Below are positions 45,148 to 53,450 of a DNA stretch of 64,000 bases, one piece after another. The stretch covers positions 153,888 to 217,887 of the forward strand of contig JBBIUV010000019.1 in the NCBI GenBank assembly GCA_037440065.1, read 5' to 3'. The stretch comes from UBA1563 sp037440065. Lineage in GTDB: Bacteria; Bacteroidota; Ignavibacteria; Ignavibacteriales; Ignavibacteriaceae. A program made the position numbers and the translations under genes. The stretch's first letter is position 1; the number at the start of each line of letters is the position of its first letter. The notes beneath the pieces are model-generated. The model made no database searches and was not told the DNA's origin. It was given only the letters and a program-made list of their open reading frames with translations.

Positions 45148-47132
45148 TCTTGTATCCCTATGTTAGTCCCGTAAATTGCCGACAGCTCGTCTTCGAGTTC
45201 GGCGTTGATTTTTGCTTTTTGAATTTCTGTAACTTTCTTATTCTCTCGTTCGGTGTGTAATTGTTTCGCGGCTTGATCACGGAATGGATTAAGCGAGAAG
45301 ATCGGCGCGGTAACTTCCGTACTTAATTCGCGTCCGCCCATTACGTTGGAAGTGATCTTTGCGGCGCGCGAAGTTTCCTGGTATTCTTTATTCCTTATCG
45401 AGATAAATGTTTTAGCGTAACCTTGCGGAGATAAGCCTTGTACAACGCGCGGATGAGGCTCGGCAATGCAGATAAACTGTTCAACCGGCTGACCTTTAAC
45501 AAAGTTTTTCAAGAAGACGTAAACTTCTTTTATAAAGAGTTTTTCTTTGCCCGATTGTTCTTTGATGCGGATAATATTGGAAGGCGAATAACGGACAATC
45601 GCTTTTCTTCCGATGTAAGGCTGCATTTTGTAATTGATGTATTGCAGTGTGTTCAAGTTTATTCCGTACGAATGGATTGTACAATTATCTTTAACCGGGA
45701 AGGTCATCATGGCAAGAGTCTCTTTGGGTGGGATTGCTCTGCTCTGCCAGCCGCACAGATCATATATTCTTTTAACCCAGCTTGGCGAATATATCTCCGT
45801 TCTTAATTCATCTTTCGCGAATACCGGATCGTTGAAAATCCTATAAACTTCATCCATGTTCTCAACGATCAATCCTTTGAACAGATCAAGCACTTGCGCG
45901 TTCGTTTGGAAGTAATCTAAGTTTAGATCATATAAATGAGGTACGGCAAATTTCCCTTTCCGTTCAAGCTCTACGGCGCTGTGTCTTCTGTTATTGTAGT
46001 CGTCAACTTTCCCGATAATAAAATCAACCATCTCTTCTGATGACCAGATTATTTTGTTCTTCATCAGTTTGGCAAGGCGCTCCGGCTTCTCTTCATATTT
46101 GCGTCCCGTATATTCCGGGCGCTCGGTGAAGTAGTCCATAGTTCCGCCGATACCGAACTGACGTTCGATCTGCTTCGTCCAGGGTTGTCTTCCCAGCGAG
46201 TGCGTTTCTATCAGACCTAAATTTTGCAACGTTCCTTTGTCCGCCATAGTGCCAAGTCCCATTAACCTCATTGCGGAGAGATGCCTCTCATCTATATTAT
46301 ATCCTTTGTAAGCAACATCTTCAAAGCGACCATCTTTGGTCATCACTCGCGAAAGCATTGCTTTGCCGTTATCTGTTTTATAGATCGATTCGTTGCGGCT
46401 TAGTCCGCATCGGAAAACAAAATTGACTAAATTATCTGCCAATGAATATGAATCGGGTCTCTCACAAATGGTCGGATAATTTAAGTACCTATCTCCAACA
46501 CTGTTATGAAAAGCCATCCATGGTCTTATTACTTTTCCTTCGTGAACGCAAAGCACGTCAGCTTGCGTATGGTCGCTCTGAATCATTTGCATTGGTTCGT
46601 ACACCGAATAGTCGCACAACGTCTTCATCGTTTCGCTATTCTTGTATCGTACGGGACCAAGATTAACAAGCTTCTGCGCTTGCTTATCAACGAACGGTTT
46701 TACAAGATCAATAAATCTTCTGTAAGAAATCTGCTCATCAGTCCATGTGATAAATTTCCGATAAACTTTTTTGTACCCGAAGTTCTTCTTCAATAAGTTC
46801 GGCGATGAAGCGCGCGCTTGCGTTACTTCGGCAGCGGCATGTATTAACAAGTTCCCGTCAATTTTGGTTGAACCTTTGTCGCTTCGCTCTTTGCGCGTTT
46901 TTTGTTCTTTGTAATTATCTGCTGATCCTGAATCTTGATTTCCGTTAACCGCTTCCTGCGCACCGCTGGATAATGCCGACACGTTAATTTCATATTTGAA
47001 TCCGCCGTTTTCTCTTGCGATTTTTTTAATTGCCCACTCCGGGTATTTCCCTCTTTGAATACGCTTCAAGAAAGAGAAGTAATTCATCCCTTCAATGCGA
47101 GCCGCTATTTCTGTATCGATAAACTTTTCCAT
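45144..47132 (-). CDS. MuA-like DDE transposase
   Basis: A 662-residue phage transposase. The N-terminal DNA-binding part begins with an HTH-like EIAARIEGMNYFSFLKRI. The catalytic core has D187 (IQSDHTQ), D254 (YKTDNGK) and E323 (KQIERQFG), an intact DDE triad. The C-terminal part is basic and ends with coiled helices, where Mu contacts MuB and ClpX. It pairs the phage ends and joins them to target DNA for replicative transposition. Confidence 0.94.
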   Translation of the reverse strand: MEKFIDTEIAARIEGMNYFSFLKRIQRGKYPEWAIKKIARENGGFKYEINVSALSSGAQEAVNGNQDSGSADNYKEQKTRKERSDKGSTKIDGNLLIHAAAEVTQARASSPNLLKKNFGYKKVYRKFITWTDEQISYRRFIDLVKPFVDKQAQKLVNLGPVRYKNSETMKTLCDYSVYEPMQMIQSDHTQADVLCVHEGKVIRPWMAFHNSVGDRYLNYPTICERPDSYSLADNLVNFVFRCGLSRNESIYKTDNGKAMLSRVMTKDGRFEDVAYKGYNIDERHLSAMRLMGLGTMADKGTLQNLGLIETHSLGRQPWTKQIERQFGIGGTMDYFTERPEYTGRKYEEKPERLAKLMKNKIIWSSEEMVDFIIGKVDDYNNRRHSAVELERKGKFAVPHLYDLNLDYFQTNAQVLDLFKGLIVENMDEVYRIFNDPVFAKDELRTEIYSPSWVKRIYDLCGWQSRAIPPKETLAMMTFPVKDNCTIHSYGINLNTLQYINYKMQPYIGRKAIVRYSPSNIIRIKEQSGKEKLFIKEVYVFLKNFVKGQPVEQFICIAEPHPRVVQGLSPQGYAKTFISIRNKEYQETSRAAKITSNVMGGRELSTEVTAPIFSLNPFRDQAAKQLHTERENKKVTEIQKAKINAELEDELSAIYGTNIGIQE

Positions 47133-47146
47133 TGTATCGTCGCCGC

Positions 47147-47413
47147 CTAAAACTTACTCTTAATTTTGTGCCACTCGCAAACCGGACCGGCTGAGGTTAC
47201 TTTTACTACCACGAATTTGTAGTTGCTAAAGTTTTTTGTTTCAACATAATTTGAACTAACGTTGTCTGTTACCTTCGCTTCAAAGTCATTACTCAGAAGA
47301 GCCACATAAAACTTCATTGCTTCAATGTTGGTTGAAAATGTTTGCTGATTAATTCCAAGTCTCGACTGAGGCGAGAAGTATTGAACGGTAAAAATTGTTT
47401 CGATGGAGTTCAT
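47147..47413 (-). CDS. Hypothetical early phage protein
   Basis: An 88-residue beta-rich protein (MNSIETIFTVQYF...). AAGGAGAAG precedes the ATG at 47413. No family recognised. It overlaps the upstream gene by 4 nt. Confidence 0.5.
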   Translation of the reverse strand: MNSIETIFTVQYFSPQSRLGINQQTFSTNIEAMKFYVALLSNDFEAKVTDNVSSNYVETKNFSNYKFVVVKVTSAGPVCEWHKIKSKF

Positions 47414-47694
47414 GCCGCTTCTCCTTGTGTAACCTTCGAGGTTTGGTTCTCGGCGGGTTCGTAACCTCGAAGGTTTACGTTTTCGCTTCCGATCATGGCT
47501 CCCCACTCTTTAGTTTTCTTCAGCTCGCTTAACAGCCATTCTTTCTGCGATTCAAACTCCCTTGCATCTTTCATTTTATCTAAAAGATCAAGAAGCAATT
47601 CGTTTTTCTCTTTCTGGTAAACGTCATCATTCCATAGGTAGCCCATAAGCCCGCCGAGAATTGTGGCTATTAAATAAAAGTAAAGTAGTTCCAT
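47410..47694 (-). CDS. Small membrane protein with coiled tail
   Basis: A 94-residue protein with one N-terminal membrane helix (LLYFYLIATILGGLMGYLW) and a charged helical tail. Its C-terminal residues are encoded by a 45-bp repeat element (47431-47475) also found in a non-coding stretch at 57325-57369. GGGAGAGG precedes the ATG. Confidence 0.55.
   Translation of the reverse strand: MELLYFYLIATILGGLMGYLWNDDVYQKEKNELLLDLLDKMKDAREFESQKEWLLSELKKTKEWGAMIGSENVNLRGYEPAENQTSKVTQGEAA
47431..47475. repeat. 45-bp REP-like palindromic element, copy inside a gene
   Basis: AACCTTCGAGGTT (47431-47443) and the exact reverse complement AACCTCGAAGGTT (47463-47475) flank 19 nt. The same ends and the same total length occur at 57325-57369. 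Confidence 0.75.
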
Positions 47695-47695
47695 A

Positions 47696-47869
47696 CTAAC
47701 CTCTCCCTTCGCAAACATGTTTGTCGCAATTAGCGCACTGCCTTTGAGCAGGTATTCCATCGTCTTCTGTTTCGCATCCCCACTTGGCTGTAAGGATTGC
47801 ATAAACAATAGAAGCAAGAGAGGCTATTACTAAAAATCCACCGATGACAAAACCCATAACATTCTCCAT
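47696..47869 (-). CDS. Small membrane protein with Cys-rich tail
   Basis: A 57-residue ORF read from the sequence. It has one membrane helix (MGFVIGGFLVIASLASIVYA) and a tail with four cysteines including CANC and HVC. The ATG overlaps the upstream stop, and its stop is one base before the next start. Tightly packed, so probably expressed. Confidence 0.5.
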   Translation of the reverse strand: MENVMGFVIGGFLVIASLASIVYAILTAKWGCETEDDGIPAQRQCANCDKHVCEGRG

Positions 47870-48195
47870 TAATATTGTTTTATAATTTTGCCGGTTGAAA
47901 TAACTTCGCTCTTTAACCCGAACAGAATCCGTTTATCGATTCGCAACTTTGCAACCGGGAAGAGAACAACTGAATGATCTAAAATCTTTACCACCATGTA
48001 ACCGCACTTACTTATTAAATGTTTGCATGCGTTTTGATAATCATAGCTTTCTACTTCGTAACGGCGGAGCGACTCGAAGTTTACTCTTGCTTCCCATTGC
48101 GGAACAAAGATCACTTCACCGATAACAACTTCACCAACCGTCTTATCGGTCAACTCAAAAAAGAATTTCTCTTCCGTTTGTAAAGTTTGGCTCAT
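47869..48195 (-). CDS. Hypothetical early phage protein
   Basis: A 108-residue soluble protein (MSQTLQTEEKFFFEL...). The start at 48195 is chosen because it comes 10 nt after the Ner-like stop. No family recognised. Confidence 0.5.
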   Translation of the reverse strand: MSQTLQTEEKFFFELTDKTVGEVVIGEVIFVPQWEARVNFESLRRYEVESYDYQNACKHLISKCGYMVVKILDHSVVLFPVAKLRIDKRILFGLKSEVISTGKIIKQY

Positions 48196-48205
48196 AGGGT
48201 TGCCG

Positions 48206-48409
48206 TTACTTGGTTGGTTGGTAATTGTTAATGTAGTCCACAACTTGTTTGCGGATGCGTTTTAAGTGCGGTGATCCTTTTACAGCAAGACTAACTGCCG
48301 TTTGGCTACAGCCCAAAGCCGCAACTATATCTTTTTGCTTCAATCCTTTTAGTTTGGCATGATATTCTATCAACGGTTCCGGGTCGTTGACTTTTAATCT
48401 TTTATTCAT
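48206..48409 (-). CDS. Ner/Cro-like helix-turn-helix regulator
   Basis: A 67-residue protein whose centre is a helix-turn-helix (LKQKDIVAALGCSQTAVSLAV). It is the first gene of the early operon, where Mu has Ner, the negative regulator of early transcription and of the repressor gene. Confidence 0.75.
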   Translation of the reverse strand: MNKRLKVNDPEPLIEYHAKLKGLKQKDIVAALGCSQTAVSLAVKGSPHLKRIRKQVVDYINNYQPTK

Positions 48410-48450
48410 TAAGTTCTCCAGTGGTAGTAATTTTAATTAAGTCCGTGTCA

Positions 48451-48479
48451 AATATATGTAGATTAACATAACTTGTCAA
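48451..48479 (-). promoter_or_regulatory. Early operon promoter
   Basis: On the minus strand: TTGACA (48479-48474), exactly 17 nt, TATATT (48456-48451). A palindrome covers the -35. Confidence 0.7.
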
Positions 48480-48483
48480 GTTA
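48469..48483. promoter_or_regulatory. Candidate phage repressor operator
   Basis: The perfect palindrome TAACTTG-T-CAAGTTA overlaps the -35 of the early promoter and lies between the repressor and Ner-like genes. Confidence 0.55.
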
Positions 48484-48511
48484 TTTTTTATGTGGATTCA
48501 ATATTTTTTTT

Positions 48512-48901
48512 ATGAGTGATTATGATTACAAAGATGTCGGTGAAAGATTAAGGGAATTCGGGAAGCGATACAGAACTATGGCTGCTTTCGGCGAAGCTCT
48601 TGGGATGTCCGTACCTAATCTTAATCAATACCTGATAGGGAGAAGTCTTCCGGGCGGTCCTGTATTGAAAAGACTTATTGGTCTCGGTTGCGATATAACC
48701 TGGTTGCTCACAGGAGCCAAGCACAACACCTCAGTAATAATGGATCAATTAACCGAACGGATGATAGAACTTGAGAAAGAGAACACGGCGCTCAGGCGCA
48801 ACCTTGGCAACATTCTATCAGTTGCGCAAAAGGTTGAGGGTATGGGGTTATCGATGGTAGCAGATCAAAAAGCAAAGTACGGTTCCAAGAAGAAAAAATA
48901 A
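48512..48901 (+). CDS. Phage repressor (XRE family)
   Basis: A 129-residue protein with an N-terminal helix-turn-helix (MAAFGEALGMSVPNLNQYLI) and a C-terminal coiled segment (LTERMIELEKENTALRRNL). It is divergent from the early operon, as Mu c is. It has no LexA-type protease domain, so induction would not be by RecA cleavage. The start at 48512 removes a hydrophobic leader unlikely to be translated. Confidence 0.8.
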   Translation: MSDYDYKDVGERLREFGKRYRTMAAFGEALGMSVPNLNQYLIGRSLPGGPVLKRLIGLGCDITWLLTGAKHNTSVIMDQLTERMIELEKENTALRRNLGNILSVAQKVEGMGLSMVADQKAKYGSKKKK

Positions 48902-48913
48902 AAAGGGGCGCTT

Positions 48914-49264
48914 ATGAAAACAGTATTGATGCTATCTCTATTATTCCTTGTTGGCTGCGCAACCGTAAACATGAACAGAGGCAATGAGTTTGATGAGACA
49001 AAAACTAACCGGTTAATAAAAGGGCAAACCACAAAAGAGGAAGTGTTAAAACTGCTCGGTGAACCGATGTCTAAAAGCTTTACCGCAGATAACGAAACGT
49101 GGAAATATTTTTATCAGAAGATCATTTCAAAAGCACAATCCTTTATTGTTACAACGGCTAAAGTAGATACCGAGATCAAATCGTTGGATATAACTTTTAC
49201 AAATGGAGTTCTTTCTGATTACGTTTATACGTTCCAGCCATTCAAAGAAAAACACGAACAATAA
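48914..49264 (+). CDS. BamE/SmpA-like lipoprotein
   Basis: A 116-residue lipoprotein with lipobox LVGC (Cys 15). The mature part carries the SmpA/OmlA (BamE) motif IKGQTTKEEVLKLLGEPMSK and WKYFYQ. It begins 12 nt after the repressor gene with AAGGGG before the ATG, so it should be expressed in the lysogen. It may alter the outer membrane and block other phages; that is inference. Confidence 0.8.
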   Translation: MKTVLMLSLLFLVGCATVNMNRGNEFDETKTNRLIKGQTTKEEVLKLLGEPMSKSFTADNETWKYFYQKIISKAQSFIVTTAKVDTEIKSLDITFTNGVLSDYVYTFQPFKEKHEQ

Positions 49265-49304
49265 ATAACCAACATTTCAAAGAACACATAGCACGGAGAA
49301 AACT

Positions 49305-49571
49305 ATGGATAGCGGTATATCAAAAACCTTAAAAGATTTTTCTGATTATAGTTTCTCATGCCCAAAAGAGACAGCCTTGGTCGGGATTATAACCTTAACC
49401 GCTAAATATGAAGCGCTACGCGATTTAGTTATCGAGCATTTAAGCGTAACAACTTCTCTAAACAAAGAAGAACTCTTTGCAGAACTCGACGAAAAAGCCG
49501 ACGTAAGATTCCACCAGGCTTGGGCGGACTTTGTTTTGGAGTTCGGGCATCCTCCATCGCCTTCTGTTTAA
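49305..49571 (+). CDS. Hypothetical protein of the lysogeny operon
   Basis: An 88-residue acidic helical protein (MDSGISKTLKDFSDYSFSC). GGAG precedes the ATG, 40 nt after the lipoprotein gene. No family recognised. Its 3' half overlaps a convergent short ORF on the other strand. Confidence 0.55.
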   Translation: MDSGISKTLKDFSDYSFSCPKETALVGIITLTAKYEALRDLVIEHLSVTTSLNKEELFAELDEKADVRFHQAWADFVLEFGHPPSPSV

Positions 49572-49620
49572 GGTAAGCTTCGTAAATTGATTTGCCGGAT
49601 ACTGTGATCTCGTTTTCCAT
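49429..49620 (-). CDS. Possible small protein at the end of the late operon
   Basis: A 63-residue ORF (MENEITVSGKSIYEAYLKQK) with a strong AGGAG binding site provided by heptamer repeats. Its Arg/Leu-rich C-terminal half is antisense to the opposing gene and looks unnatural, so it may be shorter in reality or not a gene. Confidence 0.35.
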   Translation of the reverse strand: MENEITVSGKSIYEAYLKQKAMEDARTPKQSPPKPGGILRRLFRRVLQRVLLCLEKLLRLNAR

Positions 49621-49643
49621 TTATGACTCCTAATTATTAATTC

Positions 49644-50942
49644 CTAATTCGTAATTAAACACAGCAGCTCGCTTTCATTCCTCATCACACTTTTCTTAAC
49701 GCTATGGATATGGTAAGTAATAGAATCAGCGGTAAAGTTGTAGCCCGGCTGTAAGTATTCAATTTTAGAAACGCCGGAGATCGTTCCTTTAATTCCGCTA
49801 ACTTTATGTTTGTACCATTCGTTCTTCCCGAAGAAAATACTTTTGTAATGATTGAAGATCGCTTTCTGCAGACTTGTATGGTTGGTCGCATCGCCGTAGT
49901 TAACAATGTAATCAATGTCAACGTTGCGGTCGCTTGCCGGGTCCTTAAAGTTATAAAGATAAGTGTAGCCGTAGATCGAAGTATGGTGCATCATCATATC
50001 GAAAGCTTCTCCGCTCATTATTGTTCGCGGTTCGGCTTGCGTTAATTCAGTGTTCGGATCACCAACAACATCATGCCCTTCAAGATCAACGTTAATCTCG
50101 TTTATCATATAATTAAAAACTCTTTTACGACTGCGTACAATTGGCGCAGTGATAGCGAGCGACAGATCCTTTTCTCTAATCTGCATTTTGAAATCAGTCC
50201 CATCCCAAACAATACACGGGAACAAACCGAACTCCCGGCACAGCTCACCGAAACACTCGAACGCATTTGCAAACCGCGCTTGAAAAGTATTAGCCGGAAG
50301 AGGATAAGTATAGTTCAAGCGGTTCATAATAATATCTTTTAAGTAAACGAAGGTATCGGTAGCGGTCTCGTAATACTTGCGTGCGAGTGTATAGTTAATA
50401 TCTGCGTCTGAGGTATGCTTAACAGAAAGGAGTTTCGCGAACTCATAAAAATAAGTTTTAAAGTAAAGCCATATCTCACTGCTGTCCGCATGAATAAAGT
50501 ATGAGTGTTCCGCAAGGTTATCGTACATATCGGTAACAAACACCCACGCTTCTTGAATGCCCATCGAGGCAAGATGATCAGTTGCGGAAACCTTGATGTC
50601 GGAATATAAAAGCGTTGTAGTCGGGTCAACATCAGGATCAGAATCAAATGAACCGAAATCAATATCACCGTAGAAATAAAGATCGCTTCCGACCATAACC
50701 GAAACGCGGAGCGCGGTTGTATTAAGCAGCGTTCCCAAAACATAATTAGCAGCATTACGAAAAACAAATTCACAATCCGGCACACGTACTTCACCGAGAT
50801 TAATATCAAAGCCTTCTTCTATATCTCCAATACTTCTAATAAAATCCGGAGTTGTTTCACTGCCCGTAAGTGCATCGTCATAAAACTTAACAACCACCGA
50901 ACCGGCTGGCAATGTAATTGTGGGATGTGTGTATGTTTTCAC
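49644..50942 (-). CDS. Phage tail/baseplate-type structural protein
   Basis: A 432-residue protein of beta-rich, aromatic composition with no signal peptide. It is the last clear gene of the late operon, after the gpG-like gene. It is not similar to a named family that I recognise, but size and position suggest a tail or baseplate component. It starts with GTG directly after heptamer repeats. Confidence 0.5.
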   Translation of the reverse strand: MKTYTHPTITLPAGSVVVKFYDDALTGSETTPDFIRSIGDIEEGFDINLGEVRVPDCEFVFRNAANYVLGTLLNTTALRVSVMVGSDLYFYGDIDFGSFDSDPDVDPTTTLLYSDIKVSATDHLASMGIQEAWVFVTDMYDNLAEHSYFIHADSSEIWLYFKTYFYEFAKLLSVKHTSDADINYTLARKYYETATDTFVYLKDIIMNRLNYTYPLPANTFQARFANAFECFGELCREFGLFPCIVWDGTDFKMQIREKDLSLAITAPIVRSRKRVFNYMINEINVDLEGHDVVGDPNTELTQAEPRTIMSGEAFDMMMHHTSIYGYTYLYNFKDPASDRNVDIDYIVNYGDATNHTSLQKAIFNHYKSIFFGKNEWYKHKVSGIKGTISGVSKIEYLQPGYNFTADSITYHIHSVKKSVMRNESELLCLITN

Positions 50943-50969
50943 TTGTTACTTTCTACTTTCCACTTTCTA

Positions 50970-51509
50970 CTAATTCTCCATTCCCGCAATTGATCCAAGT
51001 TCTTTTTCCGTAAGGTAAAGCCACCTTCGTACCTTCTTACTTTTCCCCGCGCCCTGGTGATGCCATTGTGCAAGCTGATCATTACGCGCGCCTTTATGCC
51101 CGATAGTTATTTCTCCGGTTTCGGGATTCGCATCAAGCACCGTTAAGCTTCGCATCATTTCAGATGTCCAACGCATATCAACTTTTTCACTCGGCTTTTT
51201 ATTCTGCTCGCGATACCATTTATAACCTTCAGTCATCAACACCCAGAGCTTACCGGCTTTAGTTCTGAACAGATCCGTAAAGTCCGGGTCTTTACCTTTT
51301 AACAAAGCCATCATCAAAGCCTTTGGTTTAACCGCGCCCACCGGCATTGCGAATGGCTTCTCGCTGTACTTACTTGCGTTCGAGTCTGAACCGTCTTCAA
51401 AGATTCCTTCAGCAACGCGCTGTTTAATTATTGCAACGGTATGCTGCCCAACGCGCAGTAACAACGCGCGTCCAACTATCTCTCTCAATATTTCATTTGA
51501 TTCATTCAT
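50970..51509 (-). CDS. Mu gpG-like virion morphogenesis protein
   Basis: A 179-residue protein. The C-terminal HQGAGKSKKVRRWLYLTEKEL pattern is the tail-completion signature of the gpG/phage virion morphogenesis family (His-Gln-Gly ... Arg ... Leu-x-Leu). It follows the portal gene. ATG codons in the tetramer tract at 51501-51528 make the start uncertain by a few residues. Confidence 0.7.
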   Translation of the reverse strand: MNESNEILREIVGRALLLRVGQHTVAIIKQRVAEGIFEDGSDSNASKYSEKPFAMPVGAVKPKALMMALLKGKDPDFTDLFRTKAGKLWVLMTEGYKWYREQNKKPSEKVDMRWTSEMMRSLTVLDANPETGEITIGHKGARNDQLAQWHHQGAGKSKKVRRWLYLTEKELGSIAGMEN

Positions 51510-51531
51510 TCATTCAACCATTCATCCTTGC

Positions 51532-51559
51532 GTAGATACATGCCATGGCATGTATCTAC
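51532..51559. repeat. 28-bp perfect palindrome
   Basis: The arms GTAGATACATGCCA and TGGCATGTATCTAC are exactly complementary; it overlaps the portal stop codon. It is related to the palindrome at 23671-23700, with paired substitutions. Confidence 0.85.
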
Positions 51560-52953
51560 AAGCCGCCAAACGGATTTTTATTCCCGCCGAAACTCGGCGT
51601 TTGTTTTTCCGGTCCCTTCGTTCCAAAGTATTCATCAGCCCAAGCGCTGTCAAATTCTTTTCCGCTTGCGCTAAGATCACGAACGACAGTAGCCATTAAA
51701 CTCAAGTCTTTATATTCGTCGGTTTCAAATTCGTACTTGGGATAATTCCCGTTCGGAGGTAAACCGTAGTTGTAGAAATAATCTTTCTGCACAACATCTT
51801 TTGTAAAACGTTCCTGCACTTTTTGCAAGTCGCTCCAGAGTTTATCCATGCGTACCAGATCATGGACTTGCCCAAGCGCGCGGTTGCCGCCGGTCTTACT
51901 TACTTCGGTTGTTAGCGTTTGCCCAAGCATTAATATTGATTGTTTCGACTCAATGTAATTCGCAAAGCTTTCGTAATGCTCTCCCTTCGAGCCTTTCTTC
52001 CCTTCAATAAATTCGATCTCTGTTGTTTTGTCGATAACCGCGCTTGCATCGGCGCCGAGATTCTGCACAGCCGTTTTTAATATTGCGATTGCTTTATCAC
52101 TGCTCATTAATGGATCGAACTTCCCAACTCTCAAAGGCATTCCGAAAAGTTCGTTATACTTTGCCCAATCAAGAATATCATAGAACTTGAGAAGAGTTAA
52201 GTAGAGCGCGGGTCTCATCAATCCGCCGATATAATTTCTTGTAAGACCTTCAAACGGATTGCTTTCCATTATCATCAAATTATTATAATCCAACTCAGAC
52301 CAAATGAGCGAACCGCTTTTACTTAAATTGTAAGCCGTTGCGGTTGCATCGGCAGTGCCGGTAATAGCGGCGTTCGTTCCGATGGTGATAACAAAATCAG
52401 CGTCACTCTTATCAGCTATCATATGCAGCTTACCGTTCTTCTTTGCGAAGTGAACGAAGTCGATCATCTCAAACTGCGGGTAATATTGGTTCTTACTGTT
52501 AATAAGCCAGTGGGGGATCGTTACACTGTGTCCGTAAATAATTCCGTTAATAAGATTCTTAATCGCATCGGTATGATTAGTAGCGCGTAATCTGTTTTCA
52601 ATTTCTTCACACTTCTTCAGCTCGCTTGCATCTTCTTCAAATCCTTCCGGAGGTTCAATCTTAAAATCATAACCAAGCAGCGCGTCTCGTCTTGTTTCAA
52701 TCACGCCCAATAAGTGCATATCGGCAACCGCAAGTTTGCGGATAACGTCCAACATCGGTCGCGGGTCTTGATCAACCGTCATCACCGCGTTCTTCAGCTG
52801 CGCGGGAGTCGGGAGTAAAGAGGCACGAAGCGGAGCGTACGTATATTCTTTCTCGGTAATGGTTATATCCTTCGGCTCTTGTTTAACCGGCTCATCTTTT
52901 GTTTGTACCGGCTTTTCTTTTTTCGCAAACTTGCTGAATAGTTCTTTTATCAT
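51556..52953 (-). CDS. DUF935 (Mu gp29-like) portal protein
   Basis: A 465-residue head portal. The DUF935 features are visible: RPMLDVIRKLAVADMHLLGV, ETRRDALLGYDFKI, IYGHSVTIPHWL, LRVGKFDP and LGQTLTTEVSKTGGNRALGQ. The portal forms the DNA-entry ring of the head and binds terminase. The acidic/Lys-rich first 35 residues are linker-like. Confidence 0.9.
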   Translation of the reverse strand: MIKELFSKFAKKEKPVQTKDEPVKQEPKDITITEKEYTYAPLRASLLPTPAQLKNAVMTVDQDPRPMLDVIRKLAVADMHLLGVIETRRDALLGYDFKIEPPEGFEEDASELKKCEEIENRLRATNHTDAIKNLINGIIYGHSVTIPHWLINSKNQYYPQFEMIDFVHFAKKNGKLHMIADKSDADFVITIGTNAAITGTADATATAYNLSKSGSLIWSELDYNNLMIMESNPFEGLTRNYIGGLMRPALYLTLLKFYDILDWAKYNELFGMPLRVGKFDPLMSSDKAIAILKTAVQNLGADASAVIDKTTEIEFIEGKKGSKGEHYESFANYIESKQSILMLGQTLTTEVSKTGGNRALGQVHDLVRMDKLWSDLQKVQERFTKDVVQKDYFYNYGLPPNGNYPKYEFETDEYKDLSLMATVVRDLSASGKEFDSAWADEYFGTKGPEKQTPSFGGNKNPFGGL

Positions 52954-52961
52954 TACATCAC

Positions 52962-53420
52962 CTAATTATCAGATTTATAAATGGTATGTCCGTTTACATC
53001 TTTAACCGCGCGTAAAAATTGATTGCGGTTACTTCGAGCAGTTGTAAAAGATATATGAACCCACGAATTAAATTCTTGAATTACCTGGTCAACGATCAAT
53101 CGTTTTTGTTCAACCATTCTTTTTATGCGTTGATAATAATCTTCTATGCTCATACCGACTGCAACTGTATCCGCCGCTTCGCCGTGCAAATGTTGACTCA
53201 TCAACGCGCCGCCGACAAGTTTATTAACTTGCACTGAACGGTAACCGGAATAAACTCTTATAGCGCAATTCATTTCTTCACGTATAGGCTCAAGCACATA
53301 AAAGCAAAGAGCTTCAAGATTAAGCGCTTCGGCTTTACCCGGAACGTTGTCAATCCCTTTTCTAACTGCCATTGTACTGAACGACATTTCTTCAAGCGAA
53401 AAATTATCTGTGAGCTTCAT
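52962..53420 (-). CDS. M15-type peptidase (endolysin)
   Basis: A 152-residue zinc peptidase of the M15A type. The signature SGYRSVQVNKLVGGALMSQH and GEAAD supplies His and Asp ligands, and WVHISF the final His. It would cleave peptidoglycan cross-links for host lysis or during entry. The ATG is preceded by a heptamer tract that supplies the AGGA. Confidence 0.85.
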   Translation of the reverse strand: MKLTDNFSLEEMSFSTMAVRKGIDNVPGKAEALNLEALCFYVLEPIREEMNCAIRVYSGYRSVQVNKLVGGALMSQHLHGEAADTVAVGMSIEDYYQRIKRMVEQKRLIVDQVIQEFNSWVHISFTTARSNRNQFLRAVKDVNGHTIYKSDN

Positions 53421-53450
53421 TCCTAATTCCTAATTCGTAATTCCTAATTT
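53421..53450. repeat. Degenerate heptamer tract (CCTAATT family)
   Basis: Repeats of CTAATTC with single-base changes (also CGTAATT). On the minus strand it reads AATTAGG, and so places AGGA before the endolysin start. Other tracts of this family lie at 49629-49658 and 57228-57262. Confidence 0.8.
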
